Assembly (NCBI GenBank): GCA_963575645.1
Contig: OY754476.1
Span: forward strand, 7,068,001 to 7,132,000
Source of the DNA: Xanthostigma xanthostigma
Lineage: Eukaryota > Arthropoda > Insecta > Raphidioptera > Raphidiidae
Direction: 5' to 3'
Length of the DNA: 64,000 nt
Below the pieces are notes generated by a model. The model ran no database searches. It saw only the letters and a program-made list of their open reading frames with translations, and had not been told where the DNA came from. The position numbers and the translations under genes are program-made. Positions 56,265-64,000 of this stretch are shown piece after piece. The first letter of the stretch is position 1. Every line of letters starts with the position of its first letter.

Positions 56265-56583
56265 CTAGCGGTCCCGCCCGGTTTCACCCGGTTGCAAAAG
56301 AATGAATGGGGGAAGGGACATGAGTACGCACGTTCATCTTAGTTTACCGAGATGAATGTTGTGTCCAAATTTCATGATGATCGGAGTCACCGTTCAAAAG
56401 TTTTGCAACATTTTTCATTGATATTCCGCTCCTATTGGTCGTAGCGTGATGTTATATAGCCTATAACCTTCCTCGATAAATGAACTATCCAACAAAAAAA
56501 AAATTCAATTCAAACTAGTAGTTCCTGAGATTAGCGCGTTCAACCAAACAAACAAACTCTTCAGCTTTATATATAACAATAGA
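56265..56583 (-). mobile_element. Non-autonomous Helitron (family H2)
   Basis: On the minus strand it begins TCTATTGTTATATATAAAGC after A and ends ACCGGGCGGGACCGCTAG before T (A at 56264, T at 56584). About 320 bp; it lacks the short segment with 'caaattttgagtt' found in the two other H2 copies. Confidence 0.85.
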
Positions 56584-57140
56584 TACCATATCCATCGTGA
56601 TAATAATATTAAGAAAAAAAATTCTTAATACTATTAAATATAATTTTCATAAACCATAAAAATGAAGGACAGTTTATGCTTTAGAAGTTCATATTCGGAA
56701 TAAGTATCTAACTAAAAATGAATTGTAAAATATGCCCTGAAAAGTGATTACTTACAGTCAGAACAGTCTTATTTTTCACATAATAAGAAATTTGAAAACA
56801 GTCTCGTACTGTTCCTGCGTTTATAAAAACTGTAAAGGTATATTCACAAGGTAAATGAGTCTATTTCATAAAGCAGTGCCTCCGGTTACCCACGAGAGAC
56901 AGCAAATGCATTAACGGAATCTGATTCGCTTGAAGGTCAACACAGTAGAAGAGTAGGGAGTAAGGACACAGCAAAAACATTTTCAATTTGAGTGAATTTA
57001 TTTGGGAAAGAAAAATAATACCTACAAAAAGAAAAATAACGCCATACAAAACCAAAGTCAAAACAATATAACCGTAAAACTGAAATGAAGAACCAAAACG
57101 TATCAATCATTAGTATATTGACTTCTCTTGCGCAATTTTT
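56584..57140. other. Unassigned AT-rich DNA
   Basis: No supported feature. Confidence 0.4.
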
Positions 57141-57182
57141 GTCTTTTGGAGCAATAAAGAAATATTATTATTATTATTATCT
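57141..57182 (+). mobile_element. LINE/SINE 3' tail fragment
   Basis: TTTTGGAGCAATAAAGAAAT followed by five ATT units is the same tail as at 44600-44665. No coding or body can be followed upstream. Confidence 0.45.
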
Positions 57183-57974
57183 CAAACAATCAAATAGATA
57201 TAGTTTTTTGCATTTCTAGTCAGGAAACATCGGCAAGAAACACAGTATGTGCTGTTCTCAATTGATAACTACATCTGTTGGAAAAGACTATACTCTTTGA
57301 TTTGCATTTGTTGAGTTGAATTCTGAAAAAGATGAACAATTCAGTGACAACAGCTAGAATATCGTGCGAACCTTTGGGGACACGTGATGTGGTTGAAAGG
57401 GAGTACAGAACAAGAGGGACACTCACGCACGAATAAGAGTACAAACAGAGAGCAAAGGCTTCAAATATATATATATTTCGTTCTTTCTCTTGTGAATGTT
57501 AACACCTTCCTCATATTTTGCACGACGTAATTATTCCCATTTCATTCCAATAACATATTTATGAAACTTACGGTTCATAATTTAAAAACTAATTAAATAT
57601 TTCTTATAAAAGGCAGCATCTGTATGCTGTTTGTCTAGCTGAATGCCGTAAACTTGCGAAACAGTTTAACCGATTTTTATGCTATTTTTGGGAGAAAATA
57701 TTTGAGAAGGTTTTACATTATATATTAGCATGCTATTATAAAAGAGGCTGTCTTTCACGGACATCATTAAATAAATTACTTTTTTAATTTATACATGCAA
57801 TGCCGGATTTACATAAGGGCACTTGGGGCACGTGTCCAAGACTGCAACATAATTGGGAGCCCCGAAATTGCTAAAAAAAAATATAGTCACATGCCTGCAG
57901 CGTGACGTGCGCACTGTCACAGCAGTAAAGTCAAAATAGAGTAAGCGAAGAAAGAGTGAGATGTATTAGATTTA
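57183..57974. other. Unassigned DNA, possible hAT trace
   Basis: TGCCGGATTTACATAAGGGC near 57800 resembles the start of some hAT elements, without a partner end. Nothing else recognised. Confidence 0.35.
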
Positions 57975-58376
57975 GGGCCGTTGCACACGAGGCTAGAAAC
58001 GTTGCTAGATTTGCCTACTAGTTTTTATGTGCTCGCTTCACACGAGACGTGTTTTCAAGCTAGTTTTGTGAATAGATCAGTGCGCGCGCAGTGACAGTTC
58101 AAATATAAACACAGAGCAAAACGTGTCTGTTTTCTGACTCTGAGTAGAATAACGCCATGCTGGTTTGTGTCGCCCACGTGACAAGATACTGCTTCCTGAT
58201 TGGTTCTTGCTCATACCTAGCAGCGGACCTAGCAAGGAAAATAGCCCCTGTTCTAATTTTAAAACCTATCTTGTGAGCTAGCAGGCGAGCCCGCAGTGAC
58301 GTAATTTCCAGCTTCGTACCCAGCCTACCGGCCAGCAGAACTCAAGCAGTGTTTCTAGCCTCGTGTGCAGCGGCCT
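57975..58376. mobile_element. GGCC-ended MITE copy 3
   Basis: Starts GGGCCGTTGCACACGAGGCT and ends CTCGTGTGCAGCGGCCT, with TTA at 57972-57974 and 58377-58379. It is 402 bp and matches copies 1 and 2, with a deletion near the left end. Confidence 0.85.
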
Positions 58377-58379
58377 TTA

Positions 58380-59329
58380 GTTATGATAAAGACAGTTTTT
58401 TAGAAAAAATAAACGCAAAGCAATGTTTATTTTGTTGCAATATTCAAAGAGAGAAAATATTAAGATCTGGCCGCGCACTCCAAGTGTAAAAACATCGTTA
58501 TTACCAAAAAATATTTCAAAACTGTAAAAAAAGTTATTTTGTTGATGATATAAAATTAACATTTTCAAAAAATTATAAAGATTTTTTATTGCTACCTACA
58601 AACGACCCCTAAAAATAAAGGGTCAAAGCTTATTTGGGTGTAATACTATAAATTTTCCATTCCATCTCGGTAAATATTAGATGTACTAAAATTACGTATA
58701 TTAAATAAGAAATTTCTTTTTCTGTCTGACACTACATTTAGGTCTGCATCTCTGGTTAGGACATATTATTGTATAATATGGTATAATAATAGAAGTTGTA
58801 TTTAGAGAATGCAATCATACACCGCATGCAATAATTTATATCTAGCACATAAGACGTAGCGGAAGTAAATTGGACGTGCTATTTTCTATACGCCTTATGT
58901 ATTTGCAGCTATAAATCTCGAAATAATAATAAAAACGGTGTTGGTGCAGAAAAAATTATATACAGAACATAGGAAAAACGAACGAATTGGAAAAATCCAG
59001 CGTAAGTCTTGTCGGCCTTACATTGTAAGGCATGTAGCATATAAGCAGTACCTTGTATGTGCATACGTCTCGTAATTGATTTATGGGGCCAGTGGTGTTT
59101 GGGACTTTTGCTCTGAACTTCTTGTTTTCGAAGCGAAGCCGAAAGTGTTAACTGTACAGTGATTATAAAAACTTTGCTCCAGAAACTCAACAAAGGATAA
59201 ATATAGATTATTGTTTTCATGGAGAACAAAATTATATTAAAGTTAAAAAACAGGACTATAACACAATATAAGTAATAAGTTTCAAATATGAATAACCACA
59301 CTTAAACATGATATGTTTACCTCACTTTT
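58380..59329. other. Unassigned AT-rich DNA
   Basis: No supported feature; the minus-strand frame at 58909-59301 has no recognisable domain. Confidence 0.4.
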
Positions 59330-60190
59330 ACCATTCCAACCCACAAGTGGGGAAATGGTAGGTACTAGTTTAGGTCAAAAATTTTACAATATCTTTTCGT
59401 TTTGAGGTCCCCCGAATCCAAAAAACATATTTTTGGAAAAACTCTGTGCGTCTGTTAGTCGGTTAGTCTGTCAACACGATACAGGTCAAACGGATAAGCG
59501 GATTGAAACCAAATTTTGGGAGAATGTTTGGTATGATAATATGAAGAGTCCTATTAATTTTGGGAAAAATCGGCACATGCGCAGAAGAGATATATGCTAT
59601 AACGGTGTTTTTATATAATAATAATTGTATAATTTTCATAACAGCTTATTATTTATTTATTTATTTTATTTCCTCAAAACATGTACAATAAGTTCCAAAT
59701 TTTATAAATTAATAAGGACTTCCTGCCCAACTTCTATTCCATTTATTATTTCAAGAAAATTTCGTTAAAATTTCTTTTTCTAATCTTTATAAGTATGTTT
59801 TTTGATTAATTTTTACATGACATGGAACATATTATATAGGTAACCGTTGCCATGGTTACCTATATAACATGTTCCATGTCATGTAAAAATTAATCAGAGC
59901 ATGCCGAACTAGTTTATTTCTGACAGATCCATAAAACAAAAGAGCAATTTTTTTTTATTTTCAAAATATTTCCAAAACTATAAAGTTTAGAAAAAATATT
60001 TTTTAACGAAATAGAATAATAAGCCGTTATGTAAAGTATACCATTATTATATAAAAACACCGTTATAGCATATATTTCTTCTGCGCATGCGCCGGTTTTC
60101 CCCAAAAACAATAGAACTCTTCATATTTGCATACCAAACATCCTTCCAAAATTTGGTTTCAATCCGGTCATCCGTAGCAAATATAAAATT
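59330..60190. repeat. Large foldback, 'TCGTTTTGAGGT' family copy B
   Basis: The left part (59330-59640) matches copy A. A right part (about 59990-60170; CTTCTGCGCATGCGCC, CCAAAATTTGGTTTCAATCC) repeats it inverted. At the centre a near-perfect hairpin (about 59808-59895) has ATTTTTACATGACATGGAAC and GGTAACC mirrored around GTTGCC. Confidence 0.75.
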
Positions 60191-60884
60191 GATTACTAGC
60201 CAATTCCTGCGTCACCTCACGCGATATTAGAAATTTTATTGTCTTTATTATACTATATCAAATTTCAACATTTTGAAGTTGGAATGGTCTCAACGTCCAA
60301 TTGGCTGGAATTTTTTTCAAGATACGCGGCAGTTTATATTTTAAAAATTTCATTCATACATCGGATAACATGAGTTTTCCGAAAGGACATAATAACTTCG
60401 CGACGGTTTTTATAATGAATATTGTTGTACCAAAACCAGTATCGCTGTAGAAAAGCAAACGAAAATCAACACTGTTCCGGATATGTTTCGGGCCTCTAAT
60501 GATCACAAATCAAATGCAGACATAATCCTGTCGGAAATGGGTACGAAAATCTACAAACAACACATATATATATATAACGTTAAAACAGGAAATTGTGCAA
60601 ATTATCGTCACCTCATGCTTTTAGTTTCCTTCTCGTTTGACTATTTCACCTACGAACATTGTATGATTAATTAATTAACATCGCTAGTTAAATCATTAAC
60701 GGTTTGTTTGGAGATTAACAAGTTAAACTTCGTATATGTTTACTTATTATGAAAGATTAGAACCGCTAGGGCTCTTGTTAACGACCGTTTTAGTAACGGG
60801 GCGACGCGAAACGGTTACCTTTGTACACGATCCGCTAATATAGCGCCTCCGTTGTTATCGATATCAGTTCTATACTTTAAGGGC
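60191..60884. other. Unassigned AT-rich DNA
   Basis: No gene supported; GGGGCGACGCGAAACGGTTA near 60800 is a small CpG-bearing patch. Confidence 0.35.
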
Positions 60885-60998
60885 GAAGGAGTGCAAGTAC
60901 GTTATGTCTTGCTTGTTTATTTTTGTAATTTTCTAAAGTCTTGTCACAACACTGGCCTATTATGAACAAGGCTATTTAATAAATCAATATCAATATCA
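60885..60998 (+). mobile_element. LINE 3' end with TATCAA tandem tail
   Basis: TTGTCACAACACTGGCCTAT, GAACAAGGCTATTTAATAAA and a TCAATATCAATATCAAT tail look like a CR1/Jockey-like LINE terminus, truncated 5'. Tail type differs from the other LINE ends here. Confidence 0.4.
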
Positions 60999-61084
60999 AT
61001 TTTAAACTCCATATTCACAATGAGCAGCACAAGGTAGGTAGGTAGGTATAGGTAAAAACGTGCTCCCACATCTGTCGTCGTCAA

Positions 61085-61215
61085 CAGACTTCTATGAAAT
61101 TACGTGGTCCACTGCATCGGACCGACCGCCGTCGCATCGAGGGGCGACGTGCAGGTATCCGTTGAGTTTTGTTGCAACGGGTACATGCCCGTCGCGTTAA
61201 CAAACACCCACACTA
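61085..61215. other. CpG-rich patch, possible exon or transposon remnant
   Basis: CATCGGACCGACCGCCGTCG, GAGGGGCGACGTGCAG and ACATGCCCGTCGCG stand out from AT-rich flanks. Both strands are open here (plus: CIGPTAVASRGDVQVSVEFC), so coding direction cannot be decided. GTGCAG/GTATCC could be a splice donor. Confidence 0.25.
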
Positions 61216-61229
61216 ACCTATTGAACAAT

Positions 61230-61435
61230 TTTTTTTTCGTTTTGAGGTTCCCGAGTTCAAAAACACTTTTGGAAAAAGTTTGTTCGTCTGTAAGACTCTG
61301 TGCACGAAACAAGTCAAACGGCAGAGTAGACCGAAATAAAGTGTTTGATACGTTTGGGATGTCAAAAAGAAAAGTCTTATTGGACACAATTGGCGTATGC
61401 GTAGAAGAAACATATGACAATGGTTCTAGCCCCGA
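61230..61435 (+). repeat. 'TCGTTTTGAGGT' family fragment, copy C
   Basis: TTTCGTTTTGAGGTTCCCGA, CGAAACAAGTCAAACGG and GCGTATGCGTAGAAGAAACA follow the order in copies A and B, diverged. Confidence 0.6.
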
Positions 61436-62390
61436 GTGATTTAAAATAATATTCTACTTTCAGATACGAAAAAAATTATTGAAAACAAATTCTATAGAGG
61501 GTGGCAAATTACTGTTTGCTTTGGACCGTAAAAAGATAGAGCCAGTCCTGCCGTCAATGAACATAAGTTTAAATGTGGTTTCCTTATTTATTTTAATATT
61601 CAAGCTCCAGTCATAGTTTCGAAAGTTTATCTAATTCCTCATGAATGAATTTCCTAACGGCTATTGTGAATTCAATTAAAATGAATAAATGCCATGTAGA
61701 CTGCAAGCAGAAAACATTAATTAATTAAATAAACTACAGAACAAAGGAACGGTACTTTAAAAGGAGTTTTGTTAAAAATAGAGCGAATATCTAGTTGCTC
61801 ACCTTGTTCACATGTCGAGAAATAATAGAATGTTTTTTATTTAAAGTACATAGTTTATATAAGTAAATTGTATCAGTGCAGTTTCTGTTCGAAACATTTA
61901 CATTTATTTAAAGAATATGAATAAAACAGCCACGAGATCTCAATCCTATTTTATCTTATTTTCGAGAATCTTTTGTATTAAACAGATTTTGATTTTTGCA
62001 ACATACTAACCGCGTTTTTAATTCCCATTACGCACTAGTAAGGTAAAGTAAAACAAGACTGGTCGTTCTATGCCAAGCCCATCGCAAATCTCTGTCTGCC
62101 AGTTGTATTTTTTATATCCTATTAATAGAATTTTTCAAGTACGTACAGAAAATGAAATAACAATAATTATGAAAAACAACATTAAATACTAACCATATAG
62201 TAATTAACATAGTATGTCAATTATTATAAGTTAAGGTACACAAGCAAAACACATTTGAACTTTTATTATTGATTGTTAAAAAATTTAAAGTTAACATAAA
62301 CTTGCTTTTGTCTTATGTAACTTACATATTATATATTATGTTAATTACTATGGTTGGTAACTGATGTTTATTTTCATAATTATTCTTAAT
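61436..62390. other. Unassigned AT-rich DNA
   Basis: No supported feature. Confidence 0.4.
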
Positions 62391-62392
62391 TG

Positions 62393-62449
62393 ATTTTCTG
62401 TATGTCTTGAAAAAGCCTAAATCTATAGACGAAACGTCGTACATGAAAT
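62393..62449 (+). ncRNA. Degenerate hammerhead-like motif
   Basis: Stem I could pair ATTTTC (62393-62398) with GAAAT (62445-62449) and ATGT (62402-62405) with ACAT (62441-62444). In between lie CTTGAAAA, AGCCTAAATCTATAGAC and GAAACGTCGTA. The CTGANGA core is mutated, so it is unlikely to cleave. The GACGAAACGTCGTACATGAA end is in the style of Penelope-type element termini. Confidence 0.3.
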
Positions 62450-62465
62450 AAAACTGATATTTTTG

Positions 62466-63182
62466 TCCCTGCGAATTTTCTTACCATTAAAAGCAGTGTT
62501 TATTAGTGACAAACATGCGATGGTAGTTGAAAATTAATATAAGAGTAATTACGACATTGGAGATATTATTCAAAGAATTTAACATATGCAGTGTTTGTCA
62601 GTTCAAACAGTAAGATTTTCAATATTGACAAAGTTACATCATATGAGTATATTAACAACATATCTCTTCCGTAACCGTCGGCCGTCTAAGTTGCACAAGC
62701 GACAATTGGCGACAAAGCTACAAAGCTTGTCGTAATTTACAATTAATTATATAGCTACATATATTAGGGGTGAACAAATACTGGAAACTGACCAAGTAGT
62801 AAAAATATTCTTATTTACAATACTACTGATAGGACTCAGGTCCGTGAAATACTTTCTTGTGCACATTCCCGTCACTTTTCGATGGCTATAGATTGTCTGC
62901 ATGTAATCTTACACAAGACCGTAACAAGCTTCAACAAAACGTCACTCAAAGTAACAGTTGAGATTGTACGAAGATACATGCGGCAAAATTACAGAAAAGA
63001 ACACGCCAAATAATATTCAGTATAGGTACATGACTAATTATCAAATTGAAAGGGCGAAAAGTGTCCACACTAAGCTCAAATTTCCTAAGGTTTGTCAAAT
63101 TTGTGATTAGACGGAAGGCTTTCTCAAAGAAAGACGCCTTTCTAGAAAAAGTGATTTCGGTTCCATAGTATGATTAGTTTTG
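62466..63182. other. Unassigned AT-rich DNA
   Basis: No supported feature; a palindromic ACAAAGCTACAAAGCTTGTC lies near 62715. Confidence 0.4.
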
Positions 63183-63621
63183 TATAATACGCGCCACGAA
63201 TCTAAAAGGCTCGGAAGTTAGATGCGAATGCGAGCTTGCGCTTGTACAGTCTGTTGAAAAACTACAAACTCGCAACTCAACAAAACTAAAATAGCAATAA
63301 CAACTTGACAATAGCGTACTCGAGTGTACTTTAAAGCAGGAAAGCGATAAGTGACAAAGGCAACGAGCAATCACCGACGAGCGCACGTTCCGTACAGGTA
63401 GCTGGGAGATGGTAGGAGTATTAACGGCTATAAAATGTACCTTTGTGACGCTGTTTGTGACTAGCTTCCGAACCTTTTAGATCCATGGCGCGTATTTTTT
63501 TTAATATATTTTTTACTGGCCTCTACATCCTCTGACATAATCAGCCATATCAATACGGTCGGAACAATTCCAGTGTAAGAACAGAAGAAAATATTAAAAA
63601 AAAAAAATGGCGCGTATTATA
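63183..63621. mobile_element. MITE with nested terminal inverted repeats (TACGCGCCA ends)
   Basis: The outer ends TATAATACGCGCCA (63183-63196) and TGGCGCGTATTATA (63608-63621) are perfect inverses. A second right end at 63461-63496 pairs over 36 bp with 63186-63221 (including CTAAAAGG and CGGAAG). So a 311-bp unit shares its left end with a larger 439-bp unit. TA at both outer borders fits a TA or TAA/TTA target. No transposase; open frames inside are incidental. Confidence 0.7.
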
Positions 63622-64000
63622 AACATGTAGTGCAATGTGACCCAGGTTCAATTAATTCAATTTTAATAATCAGTCAGGTCATTACGTAAAATCAACAAAT
63701 TACATATGGGGACACGTAATGTTTATTAATGAATATTAACAAATATACCCAATAATTACTGATCCGAATGGACAGTGAATTGAACAAACTGAATATACGA
63801 TAATTAAAGGTACAGTAAACTTCCAATTTTCTGAAAATTTGTAGCTTTTGTTACGCAGTAATCTCTCGTCAACTATAGGGGATATGTAACCCTTTTATTA
63901 CACTCTGCACAAAGCGGGTATTTTAGTAAAACTTAAAACCAACAATTTTGTTCTTTTCTTTCTTATAGATATGCAATGTAATTTCGTTGTATACGCTAGG
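63622..64000. other. Unassigned AT-rich DNA to the window edge
   Basis: No supported feature. Confidence 0.4.

Noticed and set aside
61100-61439. Overlapping frames on both strands
   Set aside because: They run into the foldback copy C; mirror-image openness on both strands argues against a defined gene.
1-64000. CRISPR arrays, operons, rRNA genes or integrated viral genes
   Set aside because: No regularly spaced repeats, prokaryotic gene order, rRNA core sequences or viral protein motifs were seen.

Overview
The window looks like about 64 kb of repeat-rich, AT-rich arthropod (most likely insect) nuclear DNA, intergenic or intronic. No complete cellular gene can be supported. The evidence is the wide background of AT-rich unique sequence, tRNA-derived SINEs, decayed Jockey/CR1-like LINE ends, many non-autonomous Helitrons of an insect-typical kind, hAT and other terminal-inverted-repeat MITEs, and an unusually high number of palindromic (foldback) repeats. 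Bacterial or viral gene organisation is absent. I cannot name the species.

Layout. 0-7 kb: a Helitron with an internal tandem repeat, SINE copies, a nested inverted/direct repeat block (2.3-3.2 kb) and an hAT MITE with a perfect 8-bp target duplication (4.3-4.9 kb). 7-20 kb: mostly unassigned AT-rich DNA with two weak exon candidates (9.7 kb and 10.4 kb), one Helitron, an hAT MITE (12.5 kb), small hairpins and a MITE-like element (17.2-17.6 kb). 20-30 kb: two foldbacks, two hAT MITEs, a tRNA-like SINE head, single arms of a retroelement-like palindrome and the first of three GGCC-ended MITEs. 30-32 kb: the best coding relic, the 3' half of a non-LTR reverse transcriptase on the minus strand, with a SINE inserted beside its truncated 5' end. 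32-49 kb: a pogo/Tigger-like relic, a SINE-centred foldback, large foldbacks, a hammerhead-like RNA motif (37.4 kb), a transposase-like open frame (37.75-38.0 kb), a perfect example of the long-target-duplication palindrome (39.7-40.2 kb), a CATCGATG motif cluster (42.8-43.3 kb), and a GC-rich block followed by a small membrane-protein-like frame (45.6-46.3 kb). 49-64 kb: Helitrons, a TA microsatellite beside a possible solo LTR, two LINE C-terminal relics with ATT-type tails, further MITEs and foldbacks, a second hammerhead-like motif (62.4 kb) and a nested-TIR MITE (63.2-63.6 kb).

How the pieces fit. Nearly all recognisable features are non-autonomous mobile elements; the enzymes that would move them (Helitron Rep/helicase, hAT transposase, an active LINE RT, a Penelope-type RT) are not present intact. 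The most interesting system is a family of short palindromic elements (1.6, 39.8 and 55.0 kb, plus single arms elsewhere). They carry 10-14 bp direct target duplications and a CTGAaGAA-stem-GAAACG motif in each arm, suggesting retrotransposed, ribozyme-derived (Penelope/retrozyme-like) elements rather than DNA-transposon foldbacks. Separate hammerhead-like motifs at 37.4 and 62.4 kb support the presence of such elements in this genome.
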